Positions 47,381 through 55,165 of a DNA stretch of 64,000 nucleotides are shown in pieces. A program made the position numbers and the translations under genes. Source of the DNA: Acidovorax sp. sic0104. Its GTDB lineage: Bacteria; Pseudomonadota; Gammaproteobacteria; Burkholderiales; Burkholderiaceae_C. Under the pieces are notes generated by a model. It searched no databases. It saw only the letters and a program-made list of their open reading frames with translations, and was not told the DNA's origin. Each line of letters opens with the position of its first letter. Position 1 is the stretch's first letter. The stretch spans positions 1 to 64,000 of the forward strand of contig NZ_JAHUWH010000020.1 of assembly GCF_019219095.1 (NCBI RefSeq), written 5' to 3'.

Positions 47381-49170
47381 TGAGTTTTGAACTGGACTGT
47401 GGCCATGCTTCCGAGGCGGGGCGCAAGGCGCTGAACGAGGACTTTGCCGCGCTGGTGCAGGGGCAGGGGCGCGACCGCGAGAGGGGGGCCGTGGCTGCCA
47501 TCGCCGACGGCGTGAGCAGCGGCGGCAATGGCCGCGAAGCCGCGCAGACCACGGTCAATACGCTGGTGAACGACTACTTCGCCACCCCCGACACCTGGGA
47601 CACCACGGTGGCGCTGGACCGCATTCTCAGTGCGCACAACGGCTGGCTCGCGTCAATGAACCGGCGCCGCCAGCCCGCAGTGGGGCTGACCACCGTGACA
47701 GCCCTGGTATTGCGCGGACAGTCCTACACGCTGGCACATGTCGGCGACACGCGGGCCTACCTGCTGCGGGGCGGCAGGCTTCAGCAGCTGACTGCCGACC
47801 ACGTGATGTCACAGCGTGACTTTGCGCACCAGCTCACCCGTGCGATGGGGCTCGACGACCATGTGGTGGTGGACTACAGCCAAGGCGAGCTGCACACCGG
47901 CGACCTCTTCGTTCTGCTGTCCGACGGCGTGCACGGCAGCATTCCCGAGCGTGAGCTGCGCCAACTTTTGCGCCAGGGCGGGTCGGCACAGGCCCTGTGC
48001 GATGCGTTGGTGCAGGCAGCGTTGCGCCGCGGCAGCACGGACAACCTGACCGCACTCACCGTGCGAGTGCAGGGTGTGCTCGAAGCCACGCTGCAGGACG
48101 AGTCCCGCCGTGCACAGGACCTTCCAGTGCTGCCATTGTTGAAGGTGGGCGACACAGTGGATGGTCTCACCGTGACGGCGCTGGTCGCCGACAGCGGGAT
48201 CCACCGCATCTACCAGGTGCGCGACACGGGGCGAGAGGGCGCCACGCAGCGCCTGTATGCCCTCAAGACCCTGCTCCCGTCGCGCGCCCACGATGCCGAG
48301 GAGCGCGCCACGCTGGCGCACGAGGCGTGGGTGGCGCGGCGCATGCAGTCGGGCCAGGCGGCCACCCATCTCGCCCGGCTCAACGACTGGCCGCCCCACG
48401 GGGCCGACACGGAAGTGGGCAGCACGGGCGATGCGGCCGGCCCCATCGCCTTCTACCTGCTGTACGACTGGCATGCGGGCGACACGCTGGGCCAGCGCCT
48501 GCGCCGCCGCCAGCACCTGAGCGTGGCGCAGGCGCTGGCGGTCACCGTGCAGGCGGCGCGCGTGCTGGGCTGGCTGCACCGCCAGGGCGTGGTGCACCGG
48601 GACATCAAGCCCGACAACCTGCACCTGGGCGACGATGGCGTGCTGCGCGTGCTGGACCTGGGCGTGGCCTTGTCCGGCCGCGAGCCCGAGTCCACACGCC
48701 GGCTGCATGCCGGCACACCGAGCTACATGAACCCCGAGCAATGGCCGGGCTACGAACGCAGCGGCGACACCGAGGGGCAACTGCCCGACGCCGGCAGCGA
48801 TCTGTTCGCCCTGGGGGTGACGCTGTACCAGTTGCTCAGCCAGGGCCGCCTGCCTTATGGCGAGGTCGTTCCCTACCAACTGGGCCGCTACCACCGCGAC
48901 CCGGTGGCCCCGAGCCGCCACAACCCCGGGGTGCCGATCTGGCTGGACCAGATCGCCGTGAAGGCCGTTGCGCGCCAGCGTTCGCAGCGGTTCGAGACGG
49001 CGGAGGAGCTGCTGCTGGCGCTGGAGCGTGGAGCGTCGCGCCCCCTGGGGGCTGCGGGACCTCAACCGCTGATGCAACGCGACGCCATGGCGCTGTGGAA
49101 GATCGCACTGGTGGTGAGCGTGCTGGTGAATGTGCTGCTGGTGTTTTGGGTGCTGTTCCTGCCGAGATAG
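47380..49170 (+). CDS. Bifunctional PP2C-type phosphatase / serine-threonine kinase
   Basis: A 596-residue fusion. The N-terminal PP2C phosphatase (1-230) has AIADGVSSGGNGREAA, HVGDTRAYLL, LLSDGVHG and DNLTALTV metal motifs. The kinase part (about 270-545) has the Lys in LYALKTLLPSR, HRDIKPDNLHL with D408, and DLGVALSG in place of DFG. A C-terminal membrane anchor (ALWKIALVVSVLVNVLLVFWVLF) follows. A kinase gene next to nasA/nirB also occurs in Pseudomonas aeruginosa (PA1782, from memory). GGAGG precedes the ATG, but that site lies in an inverted repeat. It is divergent from the nitrate reductase operon. Confidence 0.9.
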   Translation: MSFELDCGHASEAGRKALNEDFAALVQGQGRDRERGAVAAIADGVSSGGNGREAAQTTVNTLVNDYFATPDTWDTTVALDRILSAHNGWLASMNRRRQPAVGLTTVTALVLRGQSYTLAHVGDTRAYLLRGGRLQQLTADHVMSQRDFAHQLTRAMGLDDHVVVDYSQGELHTGDLFVLLSDGVHGSIPERELRQLLRQGGSAQALCDALVQAALRRGSTDNLTALTVRVQGVLEATLQDESRRAQDLPVLPLLKVGDTVDGLTVTALVADSGIHRIYQVRDTGREGATQRLYALKTLLPSRAHDAEERATLAHEAWVARRMQSGQAATHLARLNDWPPHGADTEVGSTGDAAGPIAFYLLYDWHAGDTLGQRLRRRQHLSVAQALAVTVQAARVLGWLHRQGVVHRDIKPDNLHLGDDGVLRVLDLGVALSGREPESTRRLHAGTPSYMNPEQWPGYERSGDTEGQLPDAGSDLFALGVTLYQLLSQGRLPYGEVVPYQLGRYHRDPVAPSRHNPGVPIWLDQIAVKAVARQRSQRFETAEELLLALERGASRPLGAAGPQPLMQRDAMALWKIALVVSVLVNVLLVFWVLFLPR

Positions 49171-49184
49171 GAGGGTGGATTTTT

Positions 49185-49245
49185 GCTATAAAAAATGTAG
49201 CTTCTGGCGTTTTTCCCGTAAGCGATAGAGGCAGTTTCTATCGGA
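49185..49245. repeat. Short Comamonadaceae repeat after the kinase gene
   Basis: CTATAAAAAATGTAGCTTCT, then GGCGTTTTTCCCGTAAGCGA and TAGAGGCAGTTTCTA, is a degenerate copy of the repeat at 9603, in the gap between the convergent kinase and transporter genes. The rest of the gap (49246-49389) holds nothing I can name. Confidence 0.7.
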
Positions 49246-49389
49246 AGTTAGCCGCTTCGTTGCGGCTTGAAGCAGCGTGGGGCTTCAACATCCAGCGCAG
49301 CGCTGTCTTCGCTCCCTCTCCAGCAAGGGGAGAGGGTGTTTCGGGACGCAGCATGAGAGGTGCTGGCGTGTGGAGGGCAGAGCGCCTCT

Positions 49390-50607
49390 TCAAGCTGCGC
49401 TGCGCGCCCGTCCACCTTTCTCTGCCCAGGTCCGAGTCCAGCGCTGCTGCATCACCCTCAGCAGCACCAGCATGGCCAGCGCGCAGGCAGCGATGCCCAC
49501 GAAGCCCCACAGGTAGGTGCCGGTGTACTGGCGAGAGATGCCCATGCCGTTGGGGATGAGGCCGCCGCCGAGTGCGCCGATCTCTCCGATCATCGAGCCG
49601 GCCACCGCCGTGGTCAGCGGCCAGCGCAGCGGCACCAGCTGGAACAGCGCGCCGTTGCCTGCGCCCAGGGCGGCAAAGCACACCAGGAACATCAGCATCG
49701 TGATGGGCAGCGAGTTTTCGGCGAAGCCGCACAGCACCATGCTCACGGCGGTGATGGCCAGCACGCCGGTCAGTGTGTTGACGCCGCCCCAGTGGTCAGA
49801 CAGCCAGCCTCCGAAGACGCGCAGCGCAGCACCCAGGAAGGCCGCCATCATCGTGAGCTGGCCTGCCTGTACCTTGCTCACGTTGAACTGGTCGTAGAAG
49901 TAGCTCGGCAAAAAAGCGGTCAGGCCGATGAACCCGCCGAAGGTCACCGCGTAGATCAGGCTGAATGCCCAGCCGTCCTTCTCGAACAGGCAGGCGATGT
50001 GCTCGCGAAAGCTCGAATGGGGGGCCAGGTCGGGCGGCTCCTTGGCGTACACCGCCATTACCAGGGCGGGCACGGCCACGCTCACTGCGGCAAAGCCGTA
50101 CACGGCCTGCCAGCCGAACTTCTGCGCCAGGGCAGGGGCCAGCAGCGCGGCCACCGCCGTGCCCACGTTGCCAGCACCCACGATCCCCATGGCCAGGCCC
50201 TTGTAGCGCGGAGGGAACGAGCCCGAGCCCAGCGACAGCGCCACGCCAAAGCTCGCACCCGCCACACCCAGCAGCACGCCCATGGCCAGCAGGTCGCTGT
50301 AGGTGTGCACGAAAAGAAAGCCATAGCCCATGGCCAGGAAGATGCCCGCCATCTCCACCAGCGTGGCGCGCTTGCGGCCGATGTATTGCGCCAGGATGCC
50401 CAGGGGAAAGCGCATCAGGGCGCCCGCGAAGATGGGGATGGACAGCATCATGCCCATCTGCGTCGGCGTGAGGCTGAAGCTTTCGCGGATGAAGGGTGCC
50501 ATGGCGCCGTTGATCACCCAGATGGCGCACGAAAACCCGAAGTAGAGGAAAGACGACCACAGCGTGGGTGCGTGGCCGGATTTGAGGAACTCGCGGAATG
50601 GATGCAT
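49390..50607 (-). CDS. narK: NarK/NasA-family nitrate/nitrite transporter
   Basis: A 405-residue MFS transporter with 12 membrane segments. It has GMMLSIPIFAGALMRFPLGILAQYIGRKRATL, the NarK-type glycine-rich signatures AGAGNVGTAVAALLAP and FAALGAGNGALFQLVPLRW, and GMGISRQYTG-like C-terminal sequence. It should import nitrate for assimilation. The ATG at 50607 follows the family start (MHPFREFLKSGHAPTLWSSFLYF). A sigma-54 promoter and an antitermination leader precede it, the same design as the reductase operon. Confidence 0.92.
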   Translation of the reverse strand: MHPFREFLKSGHAPTLWSSFLYFGFSCAIWVINGAMAPFIRESFSLTPTQMGMMLSIPIFAGALMRFPLGILAQYIGRKRATLVEMAGIFLAMGYGFLFVHTYSDLLAMGVLLGVAGASFGVALSLGSGSFPPRYKGLAMGIVGAGNVGTAVAALLAPALAQKFGWQAVYGFAAVSVAVPALVMAVYAKEPPDLAPHSSFREHIACLFEKDGWAFSLIYAVTFGGFIGLTAFLPSYFYDQFNVSKVQAGQLTMMAAFLGAALRVFGGWLSDHWGGVNTLTGVLAITAVSMVLCGFAENSLPITMLMFLVCFAALGAGNGALFQLVPLRWPLTTAVAGSMIGEIGALGGGLIPNGMGISRQYTGTYLWGFVGIAACALAMLVLLRVMQQRWTRTWAEKGGRARSAA

Positions 50608-50675
50608 GGCTGTCTTGTGCGAAGAGCGAGGGCCGAAAGGGCTGCGATGGCAGGAGCTCCCTCTGCAGCCGGGCC

Positions 50676-50811
50676 CAAAAAAACAAAAAGGCGCCTGCAC
50701 GGACCACGCACGCTGTGTGTTCAGCCTGTACGTATTCCGTGAAGACGCCGACGTCCTGTTCGCCCAATCCACCGTTGCACCGGGCTGACACGCAACCCGC
50801 TTTGGTTGCCG
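50676..50811 (-). promoter_or_regulatory. Terminator/antiterminator leader of the nitrate transporter gene
   Basis: Three stems are visible on the minus strand. At 50809-50792 GCAACC-AAAGCG-GGTTGC is a perfect 6-bp stem with hexaloop AAAGCG. At 50785-50762 a longer stem with one mismatch has hexaloop AACGGT. Both have A at loop position 1 and G at position 4, the ANTAR-target rule. A terminator follows: a 14-base stem (50749-50736 with 50703-50690) and TTTTTGTTTTTTT. Confidence 0.8.
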
Positions 50812-50821
50812 CATCGGTGAA

Positions 50822-50836
50822 GCAATGCCTGTGCCA
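50822..50836 (-). promoter_or_regulatory. Sigma-54 promoter of the nitrate transporter gene
   Basis: The minus strand reads TGGCAC-AGGCA-TTGCT, identical to the promoter at 47215. It is 215 bases upstream of the transporter ATG. Confidence 0.88.
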
Positions 50837-50944
50837 GCTGCTGGTGCCGCACCAATTTAGACCATATGGCGTCTTGCCGATTGCTATTGCTGGTTTGTTT
50901 GCTATCAATATTAAATGCGTGGCGGTCAGTTATGTCTTCCGTGG

Positions 50945-51000
50945 TGCATCACCGTGCGGTGAGCCTTGTTGGAGTTGGTGCGCTGCACCACGATGGTGAG
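50945..51000. promoter_or_regulatory. NtrC-like sites upstream of the nitrate transporter promoter
   Basis: TGCACCA-CGA-TGGTGAG (50984-51000) matches 12 of the 14 fixed positions of TGCACCA-N3-TGGTGCA. Weaker half-sites TGGTGC lie at 50976 and near 50943. They are about 110-165 bases from the sigma-54 promoter, usual enhancer distance. The rest of the 523-base gap up to the chemoreceptor (51001-51130) shows only a weak A/T-rich segment. Confidence 0.65.
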
Positions 51001-51130
51001 GTGGCGCTCGCTGCGTGCGCATTTAAATGTTTCGCGAAAAGCGCTTCGGGTCTTAGCATGTATCCGGCTTTTTCCGAACGGTCGAGCGCTCCTGCCAGAG
51101 TGCGAGGCATCTCCAAGAAAGGGTTTCCCC

Positions 51131-52792
51131 ATGCGCGTCAATCTCCCGGTCAGCACGCAAGAATATGCGTTCCCCAAGGGCGAGACCCTGGTCTCCACCA
51201 CCGACCTCAAGGGCCGCATCCTGTATTGCAACCCGATGTTCATCGAGGTCAGCGGCTACGAAAAAGAAGAACTCCTGGGCCAGCCCCACAACATGATTCG
51301 CCACCCGGACATGCCCGAAGAGGCGTTCCGAGACATGTGGGAGACCATCTCCAGTGGCGTGCCTTGGTCGGCCGCGGTCAAGAACCGCCGCAAGGACGGC
51401 TCCTTCTATTGGGTGATGGCCAACGTCACGCCGCTGATGCAGGGCGATCAGCCCACCGGCTACATGTCCGTGCGCACCGAGGCCACGCGCGAGCAGATCG
51501 GCGAAGCCGACCGGCTGTACCGCCAGATGCAGGCCGAAAAACAGGCCGGCACGCTGGTGCATGCGCTGCGCGCCGGCCAACTGGTGAAAAACACCGCCTG
51601 GGGCCGGGCCGCCGACACCGTGCGACTGGGCCCCATGGGAAAGATGATGCTGTGCACGCTGCTGCTGGTGATCGCGTCCTTTGGCGCCGCCTGGCTGGGC
51701 GGCCACCAGATCACGCTTGCGTCGGGCGTGGCCTGGCTTGGCGTTGCATTGCTGGCGCTGGCCATGGCGTCCTACCTTCACAAGGTGACAGTCGCACCGC
51801 TGGCGCAGATGCTGCGGTGGGCCAACCGCATGGCGGCGGGCGACCTCACGCAGAAGATCAGCGCGTCGCGCAGCGACACGGTGGGCGACCTGCAGAAAGC
51901 GCTGGCACAGCTCAATGTGAACCTGCTGTCCATCGTGCGCGATGCGCGCCAGGAAAGCGAGCACATGCAGGTCTCCACCCGCGAGATCGCGCAGGGCAAC
52001 CAGGACCTGTCCTCGCGCACCGAGGCGCAGGCCAGCAACCTCCAGCAGACGGCTGCGTCGATGGAGGAAATCACCGGCACCGTCAAGCAGACTGCGGAGT
52101 CCGCGCGCCAGGCCGCCGTTTTGGCCACTCAGGCCACCGGGGTGGCTGAGCGCAGCAGCGAGGCCGTGGACGGCGTGGCCAGCACGATGAAGCAGATCCA
52201 GGCCGCGTCCGGCCGCATCAGCGAGATCACGCAGCTCATCGACTCCATCGCTTTCCAGACCAACATCCTGGCGCTCAATGCTGCGGTGGAGGCCGCGCGT
52301 GCGGGTGAGCAGGGCCGGGGTTTCGCTGTGGTGGCATCGGAGGTGCGCAGCCTGTCGCACCGTACGCAATCCGCGGCCAAGGAGATCCGCCAGCTCATTG
52401 ACGATTCGGCCCACAAGGTGAGCGAAGGTCACGAAAAGACCGACGCTGCGCAAAAGACCATGACCGAGTCACTGGAGCTCGTGCGTCGCGTGAACACGCT
52501 CATCGGCGAGATCCACAGTGCCTCCAACGAGCAACTCAGCGGCATCTCGCAGGTCAACGCGGCCGTGGCACAACTTGACACCATCACGCAGCAGAACGCG
52601 GCGCTGGTCGAGGAAAACGCCGCCTCCGCAATGCAGCTCAACGGCCAGGCCCAGACCATGACCGAGACCGTGCAGGTGTTCCGCATCGACGCATCGGCGC
52701 CTGCCCAGTCACGGGATGCAGTGGCTTTGCGCAAGGAGATGAAGGGCAAGGGAACTTCGTCTTCCTCGAGCCGCGAACTGGCGCCGGTGTGA
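51131..52792 (+). CDS. Aer-like PAS chemoreceptor
   Basis: A 553-residue methyl-accepting chemotaxis protein. The N-terminal PAS domain (residues 20-120: TDLKGRILYCNPMFIEVSGYEKEELLGQPHNMIRHPDMP) matches the FAD-binding Aer domain for energy taxis. Two short membrane segments (about 175-220) and a HAMP-like stretch follow, with no large periplasmic domain. The signalling domain has the conserved tip FQTNILALNAAVEAARAGEQGRGFAVVASEVR. A C-terminal Ser-rich tail ends the protein. The start at 51131 is chosen from the PAS alignment. It probably steers cells by redox or oxygen state. Confidence 0.92.
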   Translation: MRVNLPVSTQEYAFPKGETLVSTTDLKGRILYCNPMFIEVSGYEKEELLGQPHNMIRHPDMPEEAFRDMWETISSGVPWSAAVKNRRKDGSFYWVMANVTPLMQGDQPTGYMSVRTEATREQIGEADRLYRQMQAEKQAGTLVHALRAGQLVKNTAWGRAADTVRLGPMGKMMLCTLLLVIASFGAAWLGGHQITLASGVAWLGVALLALAMASYLHKVTVAPLAQMLRWANRMAAGDLTQKISASRSDTVGDLQKALAQLNVNLLSIVRDARQESEHMQVSTREIAQGNQDLSSRTEAQASNLQQTAASMEEITGTVKQTAESARQAAVLATQATGVAERSSEAVDGVASTMKQIQAASGRISEITQLIDSIAFQTNILALNAAVEAARAGEQGRGFAVVASEVRSLSHRTQSAAKEIRQLIDDSAHKVSEGHEKTDAAQKTMTESLELVRRVNTLIGEIHSASNEQLSGISQVNAAVAQLDTITQQNAALVEENAASAMQLNGQAQTMTETVQVFRIDASAPAQSRDAVALRKEMKGKGTSSSSSRELAPV

Positions 52793-52941
52793 CAGACCGC
52801 CGGCACCTCCCCGCGCAGTGACTTGGCGCGAGTGATGAGTGCAAGGCCACTGCGTCACATACCAGGCCCTTGAACTTGGCGCGGCCCACGCCAGCGTCAC
52901 TGCAGACGTGCTTGCGGGGGAGCCGCCAAGCGGCTCGGGGG

Positions 52942-53967
52942 CTACGTGCTCCTTCGGATGGTCAGTTCAAACCCCAGGTCCACCGAGTTTTGCGCCGGGG
53001 CCTCGCCGCGCATCAAGGCCAGCAGCATGTGGGCGCTGGCCTCGCCGATGGCGTAGCGCGGCGTACGCACCGTGGTCAGCGGCGGCAGCATCTGGTCACT
53101 GCCGGCCAGATCATTGAATCCGGCAATGGCAACCTGCCCGGGGACCGGCAGGCCCAGCCGGTGTGCGGCCAGAACACCACCCTGCGCGAGGTCATCGTTG
53201 CAGAAAAACACTGCGTCCACTCCGGGGCGGGTGCGCAGCACTTCTTCCAGCAGCTCGGCGCCCAGGCGGATGGAGGACGGCTGCGCGCTGAGCAGTTCCA
53301 GGCGCGGGTCGTACAGGCCGGCCTCGCGCAGGCAGCGGCGGTAGCCCTCGGCGCGCTGCAGCGTGCGCGGATCCAACTGAGCTGCAACGAACGCGATGTG
53401 TCGGCGACCCTGTGCCAGCAGATGCGCCGTCATGCCATGGCCCGCATCCTGCTGCGAAAAACCCACGCAGTACACGCCGGGCGCCGACGTCATCTCCATC
53501 AAGTGCACGCAGGGTACGCCGCTGGCGGCGATCATCTGGCGCGATGCCTCGGTGCGGTCAAAGCCGGTGACCAGCAAACCGGCCGGGCGGTGTGCGAGGT
53601 AGGTGCGCAGCAACTGCTCTTCTTCCTGCGGGTCATAGTGCGTCACGCCGATCAGCGCCTGGTATCCATGGGGGAACAAGGTGCGGTGCACGGCATCCAG
53701 CACGTCAACGAACAGCGCGTTGGACAGCAACGGTACCAGCACGGGCACCTGCACGCTGCGCTGCGATGCCAGTGCGCGCGCAGCGGGGTCGGGCACGTAG
53801 CCCAGTTGCTGTACGGCATCTTTCACGCGCTGCACCAGCTCCTGGGCAACGCCGCGCTCGCCGCGCAGCGCGCGCGACGCGGTGATGGGGCTCACCCCGG
53901 CAGTTTTGGCCACGTCGCTGAGCGTGATGCGGCCGCTGGAGCGGCGGCGGGACTCTGGTTTGTTCAA
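52942..53967 (-). CDS. gntR: LacI-family regulator, probable gluconate repressor
   Basis: A LacI/GalR regulator; 341 residues from TTG 53967 (MNKPESRRRSSGRITLSDVAKTAGVSPITASRALRGE), or 366 from ATG 54042. I prefer 53967 because a palindrome that looks like its own operator (54006-54019) would otherwise be inside the coding region, and because residues before NKPES have no family match. The helix-turn-helix and hinge (GYVPDPAARALAS) are typical, followed by a sugar-binding domain. It faces gluconokinase and TRAP transporter genes, so gluconate or a related acid is the likely inducer. Confidence 0.87.
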   Translation of the reverse strand: MNKPESRRRSSGRITLSDVAKTAGVSPITASRALRGERGVAQELVQRVKDAVQQLGYVPDPAARALASQRSVQVPVLVPLLSNALFVDVLDAVHRTLFPHGYQALIGVTHYDPQEEEQLLRTYLAHRPAGLLVTGFDRTEASRQMIAASGVPCVHLMEMTSAPGVYCVGFSQQDAGHGMTAHLLAQGRRHIAFVAAQLDPRTLQRAEGYRRCLREAGLYDPRLELLSAQPSSIRLGAELLEEVLRTRPGVDAVFFCNDDLAQGGVLAAHRLGLPVPGQVAIAGFNDLAGSDQMLPPLTTVRTPRYAIGEASAHMLLALMRGEAPAQNSVDLGFELTIRRST

Positions 53968-54005
53968 AGGGTTAACCCGGATAGATGGGGGCTGGTATTT
54001 GGTTA

Positions 54006-54019
54006 GGATAGCGCTGTCC
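54006..54019. promoter_or_regulatory. LacI-type operator 1 of the gluconate locus
   Basis: GGATAGCGCTGTCC is a near-perfect palindrome centred on AGCGCT, in the gap between the LacI gene and gntK. Confidence 0.65.
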
Positions 54020-54116
54020 AGTGGCTTGGACAAGATCGCCATCTGCTTTTTAACCGAAGGCGACGAAATTTCCTTTGTATTTTGAGCGTCCCGCAGGGAT
54101 GCTTTTTTGAAGTTCT

Positions 54117-54133
54117 TTGGATAGCGCTACCAA
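54117..54133. promoter_or_regulatory. LacI-type operator 2 directly upstream of gntK
   Basis: TTGGATAGCGCTACCAA is palindromic around the same AGCGCT core as operator 1 and ends two bases before the gntK ATG, so a bound repressor would block transcription into the operon. The two sites are about 110 bases apart, suiting looping by a LacI-type regulator. Confidence 0.68.
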
Positions 54134-54134
54134 T

Positions 54135-54656
54135 ATGAGTGTTTTGCCTTCATCGGTGTTCCTGGTTGTCATGGGCGTGGCCGGCTGCGGCAAGTCCAGC
54201 CTGGGTTGCGCCCTGGCCCAAGCCGAAGGCCTGCCCCTGATCGAAGGGGACGACCACCACAGCCTTGCCAGCCGCGAAAAGATGCGCCAGGGCATTGCGC
54301 TCACTGACGCAGACCGTGAGGGGTGGCTTGCCACCCTGGGCCAGCTGTTGCAAACACACCCGCAGGGCGTGGTGCTGACCTGCTCGGCCCTCAAGAAGGT
54401 TTACCGCGACCGCCTGCGCCATGCCTGTCCCGGCCTGCGTTTCGTGTTTCTGGAGATCGATCGCGCCACTGCCGGCCAGCGCGTTGCAGCGCGGGCGGGC
54501 ACCCACTTCTTTTCCACAGCCCTCGTCGACAGCCAGTTCGCCACGCTGGAATCCCCCGCTGGCGAGCCTGGCGTCCTTCGCCTGGATGCCCTGTTGGACC
54601 TGCCCACCCTGCAGCAACAGGCTTCGGTCTGGCTGGCGACGAAGGAGGCTGCATGA
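54135..54656 (+). CDS. gntK: Gluconokinase
   Basis: A 173-residue GntK-type carbohydrate kinase. The P-loop GVAGCGKSS, EGDDHHSLASREKMRQGIALTDADR and VLTCSALKKVYRDRLR match the family. It phosphorylates gluconate to 6-phosphogluconate. ATG 54135 fits the family start. It overlaps the TRAP small subunit by 4 bases (ATGA), so uptake and phosphorylation are cotranslated. Confidence 0.94.
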   Translation: MSVLPSSVFLVVMGVAGCGKSSLGCALAQAEGLPLIEGDDHHSLASREKMRQGIALTDADREGWLATLGQLLQTHPQGVVLTCSALKKVYRDRLRHACPGLRFVFLEIDRATAGQRVAARAGTHFFSTALVDSQFATLESPAGEPGVLRLDALLDLPTLQQQASVWLATKEAA

Positions 54657-55165
54657 GTTCCCCCGCACACGATGCCGTGCCGCAGAGCCGCTTTGCCCGG
54701 GTCTCTCAGGTGCTGATGGCCAGCTGCCTGGGCGTGATGGCCGTGGCCGTATTCATCAACGTGGTTCTGCGCTACGGCTTTGGCAGTGGCGTGGCGGCCA
54801 GCGAGGAGCTGTCCCGCCTGCTGTTCGTCTGGATGGTGTTCATCGGTGCAGCAGCTGCCTACCCGGCCGGTGAACACATGGCGTTCACCAGTCTGGCGGG
54901 CCTGTTGGCCAAGCGTGCGGCTGCCTTTGGCGTGCTCACGGCAGTGATCCGGCTGCTGGTGATCACCGCCAGCGCGATGCTGGCCTGGGGTGCATGGCAG
55001 CAGGTGGTGGTGGGCATGGGCAGCCGCTCGGTGGTCATGGCCTATCCGGCGGCATTGCTGCCGCTACCAGCCTTTTTGTGTGCGGTGGCCATCGGGATCA
55101 TGGCGACCATCGAATTGATTCAACGCAAGCCCCTGGACCTGGGCCATGGCGCGGAGGTGGAGTGA
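54653..55165 (+). CDS. TRAP transporter small membrane subunit (DctQ family)
   Basis: A 170-residue protein with four membrane segments (VLMASCLGVMAVAVFINVVLRYGF; LLFVWMVFIGAAAAYPAGEHMAF; and two more) and the DctQ signature RYGFGSGVAASEELSRLLFVWMVF. It pairs with DctM in a periplasmic-binding-protein-dependent secondary transporter. Its stop overlaps the DctM start. Confidence 0.92.
   Translation: MSSPAHDAVPQSRFARVSQVLMASCLGVMAVAVFINVVLRYGFGSGVAASEELSRLLFVWMVFIGAAAAYPAGEHMAFTSLAGLLAKRAAAFGVLTAVIRLLVITASAMLAWGAWQQVVVGMGSRSVVMAYPAALLPLPAFLCAVAIGIMATIELIQRKPLDLGHGAEVE

Noticed and set aside
50857-50885. Possible sigma-28 promoter for the Aer-like chemoreceptor (TAGA, then GCCGATTG)
   Set aside because: The spacing is one base short, the -10 box ends TG instead of AA, and it is about 250 bases from the start codon.
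50872-50915. Further copy of the short Comamonadaceae repeat
   Set aside because: TTGCTATTGCTGG and TTTGCTATCAATATT are suggestive but lack the AGCGCTTG core.
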